A DNA stretch of 64,000 nt from contig BQMJ01000049.1 in NCBI GenBank assembly GCA_025991245.1, forward strand, positions 124,001-188,000, written 5' to 3'. Below, one piece after another: positions 1 through 10,867 of this stretch. The position numbers and the translations under genes were made by a program. This DNA comes from Galdieria partita (lineage: Eukaryota; Rhodophyta; Bangiophyceae; Galdieriales; Galdieriaceae). The notes under the pieces were generated by a model that made no database searches, was not told the origin of the DNA, and saw only the letters and a program-made list of their open reading frames with translations. How positions within the stretch are numbered: the stretch's first letter is position 1; every line of letters begins with the position of its first letter.

Positions 1-1087
1 AACGTTAGGAAACTTTTCTTTAGGTTGTCGAGGCAACAAGATAGTGCGACAATTGAAACATAGCTAAATTTCAACTTTAGCTTGTTTCACGTCTTGTTCA
101 AGTAGTTTGGAAGTATTTTAAAAATACCTCATTCATTTGTTGCTTTTCCTCTATTCTTGCACTATATGACTGTTTTACTAGGGCAGAAAAGATTTGAAGC
201 AACTCTTGACAACTCAGTTAGGTTTCTCTACTATTCAAATGCTCTTAGCTTTTCCAGAATTGTCTATAGTTGACTTTTGATATTTGGAGTGTACCATTTT
301 TGAAGTTTTCAAGACTTTTTCAGTGTGTATAGAGAGTAATGGAAACTAGAGTACATGTTGTTGACTGTTGTTGGATTGTTTTATTTGTCAAGATCAATTC
401 ACGGAGCGTTGTCTTTATATTGTTACTTATTATGTGATTTTCAATAATATGATGTCATTGAGAGTTTTCCTAGACGGGCTGACAAAGTAGATAGAGTCAA
501 TAATTGATCCTGCATTTCTTTGCAATTCAGTTATATACTCTATGGATTATGAAACACTTGTTCTGTAAATAAGTTGATTTAAAAGATGAATATTTGTTTT
601 TTATCAACATAATTGTCTTCAAAATGACAACTTCTGTGTCTTTGCTGACAGGTGCTTGGTTCTCTTTGTGATCGATGATTTCTCCTCCAACAATTTCATT
701 AGCAAAGAATCATTTATCTGACAGACTTTAAGAGCTTCCTGAATACTTTCTGAATGATCGTTTGGCTGAAAAGCATGTCTCCAAGTTTGAAACAATGTGA
801 TTCTATACAACTGGAGATACCCAATAAAGACGCTCTCCAAAGCTGGGTACTTGAAATTGAGGTTGTGTGTTGATTTTCATCCAAAGTGCTAAAAATGACT
901 TTGTTTAGGATATGTACATCTTCTATTATTGTAAACCAATCATCCATATCAGACTTTCTGCTTCCACAATGATTCATCATTGGCTTGCCAGTCAAGCAAA
1001 TAAAATATTAAAACATATCATTTATCATAGTCTTTGTAAATCGTAAAGCTCAAAACAACTCTGCTTCCATCAAAGGATCGTAAAACA
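1..1087 (-). repeat. Type A tail, copy 1 (non-coding or weakly coding)
   Basis: This stretch lies 3' of the type A gene on the minus strand. It is nearly identical to 36215-37396 and clearly related, at lower identity, to 60606-61698. A more distant version lies at about 3780-4640, and an orphan piece at about 40290-40620. It holds no long ORF. One minus-strand frame (714-995) stays open, and its residues are largely kept in the divergent third copy (see findings). It may be a long 3' UTR, a separate small gene or a passenger segment of the duplicated unit. Confidence 0.75.
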
Positions 1088-3495
1088 TCACTTTTCCTTT
1101 TCCAACAAAACTCGAAATCTCTCAGAAAAGCCTTCACTACAAAGAAACTCAATATAGTCTGGTACTGATAAACTACCTTTGGCCTCCTTAAATGGTAATG
1201 GAGTAACATAGACAATACTTATGCAGTGTCGCCAATCAACACCTTTGGAATCCAATAAACGAAAATCTACAATCCTTCCAGAATCATCTTCTTCTAACGT
1301 GATGGTAAACTCTTCATTCAGAATCAAACCAATTAAGCTTAGTAACTGAGGCTTATCTGTTACTCTTACTCGTCTCCTGTTCTTATTACGTTTTTGGCCA
1401 CTTTGGGAACTTGCCATTGATTTTTGTTTGCTCTTTGACCTACTAGTTGATAAGTTCGCCGATTCTGAAGTATTCCATGCATCTTTCTTGAAAGAAGGTG
1501 GCAAAAAGGAGTTTTCGATTGCAGCAGAGTCACGATTATGACTATAAAATGAAGATATCGATACTTGAAAAAAGTATATATGCCATTGAGAATTCACAAT
1601 ATCCACAAAAATATAGTCAAATCGAGGATGTCGTTCTTCCAGTAATATCCAACAGGAATGAGTAAACTTCTTCATGGGAGGATCAAATTCATCTCCAACC
1701 AACCGAACCCAACTATTACAAGATAAACTCAAGTTCCTATAGGGTTTGCTATCGGAACGGATAGTCACTTCTTCTGTTCTATTGATGAACCACAAAAAGA
1801 ATAATTTTTCAAAAGTTTGCCCTCTTGTGCCCGGATCACTTCGATAACGTTTAAACAATTCAGCCAAGTAATTCTCAGAAGCATATCTTTCAAGGAAAGA
1901 GGATAACAAGATGTCACGTGCAACGCTGTTATAAAAGCGTAAGTAGATGCGGCTCACTACAACTAATAAACCTCGATCTCGATATGCTCCGTCTGCAACC
2001 GTAATATTGGGTTTACTCCTATCCATGAATAGCTTATAAAGCATAGAATCGAATGCCCTCTTTTCTCTTTCAGACCTAAGTCCATCAAGATAGTCATTGT
2101 GGCTTCTTGTCATTTCAGAATATAAATACGAGGTGAGTTCAGCCTGTAAATACTCAAAACTAGCATCAGGGAGATCTTTGGCCAGAGTTACCATTTTGGC
2201 TATCATTCTAGGCACCAACCCAGTAAGTTCGACCATTTCGTCTGAATGTTGACGAAGAATGGGTGGATAATCAGGTAAATCTTGCCACAAGTCAAACTCT
2301 TTGAAACTTAGAGGCTCCAAATAGTGTTTGATATTTCCAGAACCACTAGGCAAATTATCTTCAAATTGATGATGCTGTGAACCTGCAATAAGAACTCCAC
2401 AATAAGGCTACTCAAGTAAATGAAAAAGTCATTATAAAAAAAGAAAAAGCCATTACTTACTGTATTCATCATTGCCAATTTGGTATAAAGGCGAAAGAAA
2501 TTTGGCCACGTGTTTGTTTTATTGCCAAACTCGCTCCACAACGCATTATGTTCATCTACAATCAACATATTGCGCGGTGCAAGCAGCATCATAAAGCGAC
2601 GAATAGCGAAAGCTAGATTCAAATCTTTGCTTTTGATACAAAAATATATCACATGCTTAAGAGGAGCGCCGTTCAAAACCTCGTAGTCCCGTGACTGAAA
2701 ACTCCTCAACTCGTCTAGAATGGAGGAATTCATGAATAGCAGCATTTTCAAGTAAAGAGGTACCACTTCAGTTATCACCCTATCGTCCCCTAACCAGGCC
2801 TCTGCGTTTCCAATATACTGCAGTGGAATCCTGCAATACCGTGAGAAAACAGCGGCCAAGTAGAGATCTACACTCTTTCCTAGACCACTTGCTGCAGAAA
2901 CTATGATGTGTTGGGGTGGGAGGTCGGGAGCTCTTCCACCAAGACTTTCAATGTGTCCATTCCACCTCTTGATAAACTCTTGTCTGAGAAAGACTCTGGA
3001 GATCCCATCAGGACTTGGTTGAACTGGGAAATCTTTGGGAAACTGCTTGGGAACAAGCAACGATGCTATCTCTTCAAAAGTATCTTCTCCAACTTTGAAA
3101 ACTTGACCTCCTACTTGTACCTTCTCTCCAACAACTGACGCGACAGTTTTGAACAAACACTCTTGTTGAAGATCAGGTAGGTTTGTCAACCATACATTGC
3201 TAAACTTTTCGTCAATTTTAAAATCATCTTGTATAAATATCTCTCTAAAGTCAATATATCTTTTACTGTCTCTGCCACGACCATTTATGACTGAAGCAAG
3301 AACAACTCTTCGACAACCAAAACCGGGACGTTTCTTGTCAAAACAAGACAACGGTTTTGTAAAGCTTCTACTCCATAAATGACACTCTTTGGTTCCACAA
3401 AACACCTTAGTTTGGAATGGATACTGAACATTGGCTGGGGTAAGACATGTAGAATGAAACGAAAAAGCAAAGCAACCAATAAGCATTGCAACCAT
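1088..3495 (-). CDS. Type A P-loop NTPase-nuclease, Crinkler/RHS-like, copy 1
   Basis: This copy looks whole: two exons (3495-2461 and 2374-1088) joined by an 86-nt intron with a GTAAGT donor, giving about 773 residues. Residues 1-70 are a hydrophobic then basic leader ending in VVLAS, which suggests a secretory or plastid signal. The Walker A motif AASGLGKS lies at about 201-208 and the Walker B LIVDE at about 311-315. In exon 2 a nuclease-like core is visible: a conserved Glu in GQTFEKLF, then RFDYIFVDI, then YFFQVSIS, read as an E-D-QxS version of the restriction-endonuclease fold. A Lys/Arg-rich linker that could act as a nuclear localisation signal follows, then a C-terminal globular segment. 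NTPase plus REase-like nuclease is the architecture described for Crinkler/RHS-type proteins. Function in this alga is unknown. The leader is not shared with the other type A copies. Confidence 0.7.
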
Positions 3496-3541
3496 CCAAC
3501 AATCTCAAAATAACAATGGACAATTGCTTTAGAGCCAATCA

Positions 3542-5186
3542 ATCATGGCGATGGATTTATATAGTCTGAGCCAACTGACTTGTTGTTTGCAAACAAAGAA
3601 AACCTTACAAGTTTCACAAAGTTTAACTAAATATGTTTGAGTTTACGGAGCGATGATGGCAGCTTTCAACCTTCTGTTGACCTACTTGAAGAAATCACCA
3701 AAGTGGCACTATATGAGCTAGTTGACTGGGAATTATATAAAGCTCTATGAATGTTTGAGTGCTTGACCAGTTTATATGTTTCCAAATTGTACAACAGATT
3801 TTTTAACAACTTTGAGTTTTGTCGTTGCTTTTTAGAATATGGAGAATAGCCAAGTTTGAAAGTTTTCGTGAGAGTGGGGTTTTAATAGAACTGTTGTAGA
3901 TCCGTCTGTGTTGTTTATCAGAGAATCTCTGAGGAAAATAGAGAGTCGTGGTACTACATAGCGTGTTCAAGTATTCTGGGTATAGTCGAAAAGTTTCTGA
4001 ATTGCTACTTTCTTCCCCGTTTGCTTCTCTATGTTGGTTTAACCAGTGTAGGCAATTCTTTGTCTTGGAAAGCCACCCTTGACAATTTGGTTATGTTTCT
4101 CTAACTTTGGAGTGCTCTAGTGTTTCTAGAATTTTCTGTGGTAGATTGTTGAATTTTGTGAAACATAGACTGTTTGAAACTTTGCTCGGTTCAAAGAGAG
4201 TGACGGGCTGAGTGTCTGTGTTTTTGATTGTTGTTGCAAGAGACAAACAAGGCAAAGTTCTTGCAACGATACTTATCATGTGAGTCGTGACACTATGCTA
4301 TATGAATAGTTTTCATACATTGCTTTTATACAAAATAGAAAGAATCAACAACTGATTCTTTATTTTCGCAATTGAATTATACAAAAGTAGAATATGCGAT
4401 ACTTGGTCTATGTACTCAAGCAGTTTGAGAAACTTGACTGGATTCTTTATCAACATACTTGTAGGTAAAATACAAATTATATACTTGTGTCACTTCCAAC
4501 GTGTACTTAAACGTTTTGTTGATAATAGAAATACTCAACCAGAGTGTATAAACTCAAAACTGCAAAAGTCTGAAAAGTACTTGATATTGGTAACACAAAA
4601 CTCACAATCTTTCAAGTTGCAAACAGGTCAGATAGACATTGATCAGCACAAGTGTTCACTCTACTTGCCGAAATTTCTCTATGACAACTTGGTGACTACA
4701 CACCTAATCGTTCCAAGTTACGGAAAACACGCTTTTCTTCGTGAAAGCAGCACATAATACTCTCTTGAAATGATTCCTATCAACTAGAGCTCAGTGTTCT
4801 CAAAATCACTTGAAACCAGTAAATCTCCGAGGTAAGTGACAAAGGTGAGTCTATCTCACTAGATAGACGCCTTTCCAAAAGATCCCTCTTTGTTCCTGCA
4901 CAAGTCGCTGCTTGAATAGACTTCCGGCTCTTGTACGTAATGTTATGATTTCATTGTCATCTCTAAAGAAGAGTATAGTGTCTACTGTACATTTGCTTAC
5001 TGTTTGTTCTTTACACTGTTTCTGTAGATTCTTTTTGTATAGAAGGAAAGAATGATAATTTTACTAGTGTTTGAATGATGCAAAATTTAAAACGATAATA
5101 TTTCAAGATGACTTAACATTGGCTTTACAAAAGGTAATGAACGACGAATTGTAGAGTTCGATTCACCAAAAAGTAAAGTATCAAAG
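3542..5186. repeat. Gene-free stretch with a diverged type A-like tail
   Basis: No convincing gene is visible. From about 3780 to 4640 the sequence can be aligned patchily with the type A tail at 60-620. Shared blocks include the GAATTTTGTGA/TTGATATTTGG region, the AATCAACAACTGATTCT block and the TTTATCAACATA block, in the same order. It therefore sits 3' of the type C gene at 5187-7958 in the same relation that tails have to the type A genes. The rest (about 4640-5186) shows nothing I recognise. Confidence 0.5.
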
Positions 5187-7958
5187 TTATTGACTGTTGT
5201 TCGCAAATTCATCAACTCGTAATGCTGCTAGTATATAGAAGAGATGATCTTCGTGTACTCGAATGATTCGCAGTAACTTTTCATCGACCTTGCTTCGGTT
5301 ATTTCCAACAAAACTATGCAACAGTGTCGCATATCGACCAGCATACTCTTCAGGAATCAATGCATTTTCGATTAAGAACTTTTTCCAATAAAAGTCTCTA
5401 GAGGATTGTGTTGGTACATGCATATTTTGTCCAATATTCACAGCTGGCATGGGTGTTTGCTCTCTTTGAGCATTAAAAGAAACTTGTTGCAGAGAATTCG
5501 GAGCAGGAATAGTTGATTCTCCTCTTGTATCTTCCATTTGCATCACATTCATATCCATCCTTGGACGAGTACTTCTTCTTTCCATTATTCCACTATTCCT
5601 TTCAGATTCTTCAAATGGAATATGTCTTAATAAATCTACAAACGAATTGCTCAACAAATCAGAAAGTGGTTTCAATTGTTCCAGCCATCCAGGATTGTCT
5701 CCAAACACTCTTTCAAGTTCTTCACTAGCCTTGCAACCTAAAAAAGTTCGCAAAGATGTAGTGGAACATACTACAACTTGACAATGAGGAGGTATCCATA
5801 ACCATTCTTCTCGTATATTCTGTGATTGTCTTTCAGAGTTGATAGAACTGTAAACAATATTATTATTATTGTCTTCATAATAAACTCCACTATTCAATAT
5901 CCAATTCTGATTATCACGAAATTGTCTGGAAACTTCTTCAGTATACTTGTTGCTTACAATCAACTGAATGGCTGTTAAATCATTCTGTTCCAACTCAAGC
6001 TGTGACGCCACTGGATGTAAAAATTTAGCAACTTCTGACGTAATCATTGAGCGTCCAACACCAGAACTTGACAACTGAAAAAATTTCAATGCAATACCTA
6101 TCAAATATACTCTCTTCTTGGTGGTTTCAGTCTCCATCGGTGTTTGCTCTGAAGAAGATTCATCTTGAATAACAAGGACAGAATTGTCTTTCATATCTGT
6201 GACTCGAATAAGAACATCAGGTCCATTGGAATTTTGTCGAATAGGAACAAATATTCCATCTTTTGATAAATACTTTTCAAAAAATGGTTTCCAAGCAGTG
6301 ACATTGTAAGTTTCTTCGTTAGCACTATGGATTCCACTCACTGTCGAACTAAATGCTGGAACATAATTGGGAATAGGATCCACTTTTAAACTGTCAATGG
6401 TTTCAGTAGATTCTATTGATATATGTTCGACAAAACTATGTCGAAATATACTCAATTCTCCTAGTTTGGAACAGAAACACCATCGAACATAAAGAATAAG
6501 AGTAAATATAATTTCAAATTTGAAACCACGACTCGAAGGTGAATCCAATCGACTGATCGATGAAAATAAACTACAAATAAAACGAAAAGGAGGAATATTC
6601 CAATATCGCGATTGAATATGCTTTAGTACAATCTTTGGAAAAACCAACTTGAAAAATGTTTCATAGTTGTCTTCAACAAGTATCCTGCTTGCTTCGTCTT
6701 GTTCATTTCTCGAGCAACTCACATAATAAAAACCAAAATGGTTGGCAATATCCAAAACATATTCAGAATGGCTTCCATCAAATAGAGTCTCTCTCATTGG
6801 AATACGAAATTCAAATATACTCGCAAGAAGCATTGAAGAAAAAACAATCCTTGATTCGGGTGTCATAAGAGAAAGAGTTACTACGAGAGAAAAATTCGGA
6901 GCAATTTTCTCCATTTCCTCTTTCATTTCATCCTCTGAAAGATCACAAAAACAATTCCAACTCTCACATCTCTTTCCCAATTCATCTAAAACATGAACAA
7001 CATAGTAAGGAACACCACCTGTATAATCATACACTTGTTTGAAGAACCAATCGTGTCCCTCAGGATGACTAGGAAATAATACTTTTAGAATAGGTTCATT
7101 ATGACAAGTAGCATTCTGTATAAAGTACTTGACAGTTGCTTCGGAAAAAGGATCCAACCGAAGAAAATTTAACGTTATTCGGGAAGGCATTGCATCCTCT
7201 TCTCTACTAAATATACAATCCGATCTCCCCGCAACAATACAAATGACAAAAGGTTGACTTACAACGACTGATAAAACTCTAAACGCACAGCACCTTAGAA
7301 ACATATACTGAAACAATTGGTTACCAAACCGCCCCAATTCACCCAAACAAGACATGGTCAGAAGAGGTGGTCCGTTATAAGGATGCTCTTCTGAATACGT
7401 TTCAGTATTATTTACAAACCGAAAACTACCCAACTCTAAAATTCTCTCAAATGATATTTCTGTCTTCTTATTATACTGAACATTTTGCCTTTCCGGAAAA
7501 CTCGAAGAATGGTCGGAATCTTCAATGTTGCCTTTGAAACACCTAGAAATGTTGGCATTGCTTGCTGTTGGGGCTACCAAAGGACGTAAAGATTTATCGT
7601 TCCGGAGTCTATAATAACAAAATCCCGAGTCAGTCCTTGTAGGTGAAGCTCGCTGAGAAAATTCTGGCTTCCAATCCGGTGACGACTTGCCATAAAGTTC
7701 TGATCCAGCTTTCTGACAATATTCCTTCGCGGACTGTGAAAGTTTTTCAAACTTGTCACAAGCGAAAAGACTATACCCAAGAAACTGAGTCACATAGTGG
7801 CAACATTGAAAATAAATGCCCTTCAAAGTTACAAAACTACTAGGTACTTTTTTCACTGAATCTTGACCTTCATCTTTCAGTAAAGTAGTCTGCACTTGCT
7901 GCTGTCTTGGGGTAGCCCAGTGTTGTTCCTTTCTGCCATAAACTAGCGGCTGCAACAT
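5187..7958 (-). CDS. Type C family protein, chimeric N-terminus, nuclease and SAM-like domain
   Basis: A single open frame of 923 residues. Residues 1-200 are not family-like. At 209-218 stands GRFGNQLFQY followed by MFLRCCAFR, the nucleotide-sugar-site signature of GT11 alpha-1,2-fucosyltransferases. From about residue 235 the protein joins the family NTPase: an AGRSD sensor-like motif at 243-247, TGGVP (the GxP motif of STAND/AAA proteins) and a winged-helix-like stretch. A PD-(D/E)xK-like core follows, with NGPDVLIRV (PD at 580-581) and IALKF (Lys625). A low-complexity Gln/Met/Pro linker leads to a SAM-like domain at about 855-918 (FYWKKFLIENALIPEEY and following). I see no P-loop in this protein. 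It may be an effector-like protein, a regulator or a recombination chimera; an open frame this long argues for selection or recent origin. Confidence 0.6.
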   Translation of the reverse strand: MLQPLVYGRKEQHWATPRQQQVQTTLLKDEGQDSVKKVPSSFVTLKGIYFQCCHYVTQFLGYSLFACDKFEKLSQSAKEYCQKAGSELYGKSSPDWKPEFSQRASPTRTDSGFCYYRLRNDKSLRPLVAPTASNANISRCFKGNIEDSDHSSSFPERQNVQYNKKTEISFERILELGSFRFVNNTETYSEEHPYNGPPLLTMSCLGELGRFGNQLFQYMFLRCCAFRVLSVVVSQPFVICIVAGRSDCIFSREEDAMPSRITLNFLRLDPFSEATVKYFIQNATCHNEPILKVLFPSHPEGHDWFFKQVYDYTGGVPYYVVHVLDELGKRCESWNCFCDLSEDEMKEEMEKIAPNFSLVVTLSLMTPESRIVFSSMLLASIFEFRIPMRETLFDGSHSEYVLDIANHFGFYYVSCSRNEQDEASRILVEDNYETFFKLVFPKIVLKHIQSRYWNIPPFRFICSLFSSISRLDSPSSRGFKFEIIFTLILYVRWCFCSKLGELSIFRHSFVEHISIESTETIDSLKVDPIPNYVPAFSSTVSGIHSANEETYNVTAWKPFFEKYLSKDGIFVPIRQNSNGPDVLIRVTDMKDNSVLVIQDESSSEQTPMETETTKKRVYLIGIALKFFQLSSSGVGRSMITSEVAKFLHPVASQLELEQNDLTAIQLIVSNKYTEEVSRQFRDNQNWILNSGVYYEDNNNNIVYSSINSERQSQNIREEWLWIPPHCQVVVCSTTSLRTFLGCKASEELERVFGDNPGWLEQLKPLSDLLSNSFVDLLRHIPFEESERNSGIMERRSTRPRMDMNVMQMEDTRGESTIPAPNSLQQVSFNAQREQTPMPAVNIGQNMHVPTQSSRDFYWKKFLIENALIPEEYAGRYATLLHSFVGNNRSKVDEKLLRIIRVHEDHLFYILAALRVDEFANNSQ

Positions 7959-8219
7959 TTTCTATTTGAATTTCACAAAACTGTCTCTTTTGCAAACAAC
8001 TAAAAGGCACGAGTACCACCTAAAACATAACTGTGCTGAAACGAAACTTGACCTCTTTGTTTCCGCATCCACAAAAAGACTTGCACCAAAAAGCCACCAA
8101 GAACGACGAAATCTCAATACGTAATTTTGCAACTTTGGGCAATTTGAGGAGGAAAAGTTCCACAGTCCTTCCTATCGAAAAATAATAAAAATAGGGCATT
8201 TGTGACTACCAGACAGAAA

Positions 8220-8411
8220 ATGGATTGGTTTTCACCTCATCTTAGCTTCTGGATCAAGTCTTTTTCATTCAAGAGAAGGCATAAATTTGTTTCAATAGGA
8301 GTTGTCAGCCTCTGTATTATCTTCTTTCTTTCTATGACAAAAGTTTTTGAAACTAGAGTGCTATGTAATCCGTTGTGCTTGACAACTTCACAGACAGCAT
8401 TGTATTGCTAA
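8220..8411 (+). CDS. Small predicted single-pass membrane protein
   Basis: A 63-residue frame beginning MDWFSPHLSFW, divergent from the type C gene that starts at 7958. A basic patch (FKRRHKF) precedes a hydrophobic helix (VSIGVVSLCIIFFL), and the C-terminus has three Cys. No family is recognised. A similar arrangement, without sequence similarity, is seen at 34230-34439 beside the other type C gene. It could be a chance ORF; support is limited to position and the clean hydrophobic segment. Confidence 0.3.
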   Translation: MDWFSPHLSFWIKSFSFKRRHKFVSIGVVSLCIIFFLSMTKVFETRVLCNPLCLTTSQTALYC

Positions 8412-8489
8412 CCTTCCGTTTTGTCAAAAACATTGGAGATTTCTGCTCCATTTATTGAATTCCTGCTACCGAGTACTCGTTGTTTTTGA

Positions 8490-9420
8490 AACATGAACGA
8501 TATTGATCTTTTTCAGTTACACAGTTTGTTAAGTATTTTGCTTCAGAAGACTCGACACAATTGGCATTCTTGTATGTCGCATCTGATTTCTTTGATGCAT
8601 CAAGTGCTCTCCAGCTTCATAGTTTAACATCTTTTTTAGATATTAAGATTGAGGTCTTTACAAACCCCTTAGAATATTACAAAAGTTTCCCGTAGCACCG
8701 GTTCATATGACTCTCTAAACTGAAGTAACAACTGAAAATCTTTCAGAGATACCCCATTATTATTGAACCCCTTATGCAGTCTCAGTGATTGATGTTAAGT
8801 TTCAATATAAATCGCACTATTTCGTTAAAACCCATTTTATATCGTGTTGTTTACAAAGTTGGATATTGGAAATTATGATGGTACTGCAGCCACAAAGTTT
8901 CTGAGCGATGTACTGGGACGCTTTGTATTTGAAATCAATAACACTGGAGATAATGATATTCAATGTTTGTTCAACGTATTGAGAGAAAACTGTATTCTGA
9001 CTTATCAGAACATTGGCAATAATGATACTGGTACGAATTTAGTCAACGACTTGACTGAAGGACTTTGTGAAAATAGCATTTAAACAAGTCTACATATTCG
9101 AGGCAACAATGTAAATGATATTGATGTCAAATATTTGAGAGAGTTGCTACAACGAAATTCTACCTTGATTACTTGAGTCCCAGTAGTAATGATATTGGGT
9201 CCGAGGTTGCCAGATAAGGAGGCGTTACGAATGAATGGTACATTAAGTTCTTTAGATATCAGTGGCAAGAATGTTGGTGTCACAGATGTGAGTTGTTTGC
9301 GTGATGTCTTAAGGAAGATATTCTCTGAACAGTTTGAACATTGATCCCGACAGTTTTTTGATAAAGAAGACAGAAAAATCTTTTTAGAGAGAATGTTGGT
9401 GGGATCCAAAGTTCATTGAA
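8490..9420 (+). pseudogene. Decayed leucine-rich-repeat (ribonuclease-inhibitor-like) gene
   Basis: Reading across frames, at least five units of about 27-28 residues are visible, with the pattern LDIxxNxxxxxxxxxLxxxLxxN. Examples are LDIGNYDGTAATKFLSDVL (from 8859), FEINNTGDNDIQCLFNVL, LHIRGNNVNDIDVKYLREL (near 9090) and SLDISGKNVGVTDVSCLRD (near 9250). This is the RI-like LRR class. Stops and frame changes interrupt the array, and no start or end is clear, so I call it a pseudogene. Its original partner and role cannot be read. Confidence 0.55.
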
Positions 9421-10867
9421 ACAATTTCCAACACAGCAATAAAGAAAATTCGACAAATATTCTTATTCCTATCCAAAAATTTCATTTGTATCCATATTGT
9501 ATATGTGAATAATATACGAAGTACATTTATAACTTGGACGATCATTTTATGACTCTCCTCATCATTGAGTTGCACTAATTTGTGCTTTTGTTGATTCCGT
9601 TTCTGCAGTAGAAGACTTGAAAATGATGTCAGTAACTGTATCCTCAATCTCTTCTGCTTATTCATTTAGTGAAATGATGAACTTTTTCTTACCAGATGAC
9701 TCCAGACAAGCGGAAGTGAGAGAAGAACATGATAGTTTTGTCTCAGATGTGCGCCATGTTGTATGTCATATCAATTTTCTATCTTTATATATTTCCACTT
9801 GTGAGCATATATATTCTGCAAAGATTGCATTGAAAGGTGGTCACAAAGGAATTGTCCCACTATGAGTTGAGAATATTCTTTTACTTTAAATTTTCAGCAT
9901 TTACACAACTTTTTATGTTTTGGGATTAGTTCTAAAGTGTCCAATTGGAGGTGATTGACAGTGCAACCTTGTAGAATATGACAAAAGTCACTGAACAAGT
10001 TGTATTGGTTCATGTGGAAAGTGCAGAATCTGTCGAAATCAGTAGGCAAAAGTAGAGCTCTTAGAAAGGCATGCGCAAGGTAGTCTTTTCTTACTTATAA
10101 GTTGCTAATAATGTCAGATTTCTGTTTCTCTCAAGTTGATTTCCATTCATGTATTATATGAATATGTCTCTCTCTTAAGACATATACTGCTTGGAATGGT
10201 ACATTCTGGCTTGGAAAGCAATGATGAAGCATATAAAACAAAGGTTTGAAAGGTTTGGTAGGATATGTGACTTTGGGTGCTACGAATATATGGAAAGATG
10301 TTATTTAAGAAGTTGTGAAATGAATGCAGTTTTTGACTATATCTTTCTTTTAAAGAACAACGCTATGAATAAGAGGAATGAATAAATGAATGAGTTGCAG
10401 TAGCCATTTGCAAGAAATTGGTTGTATCAAACTTTTTGGACATGAGACCCTTAAGGAACATTGCATATTTTCTCATTTTATCTATTTAGCTTGAAAGTGC
10501 GTAACAATTCCTTCATGAAACTTTCTCGTTCTTCTTGATTACCAACGATATGTTTTATATTGCTGAACAATTGCTCTCTGTATGGAGCGAATTGGATGGG
10601 CCTGAACGAAACTCAGTCATGCAACTCCAAATTCAGTTGTTTCTCTGAAGTCTTGCCTCTTATGATAGATATTCGAAACTGTTAGTGATACCAGATCCTG
10701 TTATCCTTGGATTTTTGAAAAAGCAATGATAGAAGGAAGCTTCTTGGGTTTCATGGTCTAGAAAGGTAAAGTATTTGTTGTCCATCAAGACTGGGAGCCC
10801 AAGTCGGCGGTGGGAATCTTTGAGATTTCAGACAACGCACGAATGCAATTTGTCAATCTTTGAAAGG
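9421..10867. other. Gene-poor stretch between the LRR fossil and fabG
   Basis: No supported gene. The plus-strand frame at 9617-9865 and the one at 10191-10385 have no recognisable content. On the minus strand, 10603-10478 could be a last exon: it follows a TTCGTTCAG acceptor, reads PIQFAPYREQLFSN and then HIVGNQEERESFMKELLRTF, and ends in a stop. I cannot place a convincing upstream exon, so it is only noted here. Confidence 0.4.

Noticed and set aside
1-1087. Tails as LTRs of a retrotransposon
   Set aside because: No reverse transcriptase, integrase, gag, primer-binding site or paired tail on the other side of the genes is visible; tails lie only 3' of the genes.
4410-4757. 115-residue plus-strand ORF
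   Set aside because: It lies partly in the diverged tail, antisense to the neighbouring genes, with no recognisable content.
5187-7958. A genuine alpha-1,2-fucosyltransferase
   Set aside because: Only the GRFGNQLFQY signature is present; the remaining GT11 motifs are absent and the rest of the protein is NTPase/nuclease-family sequence.
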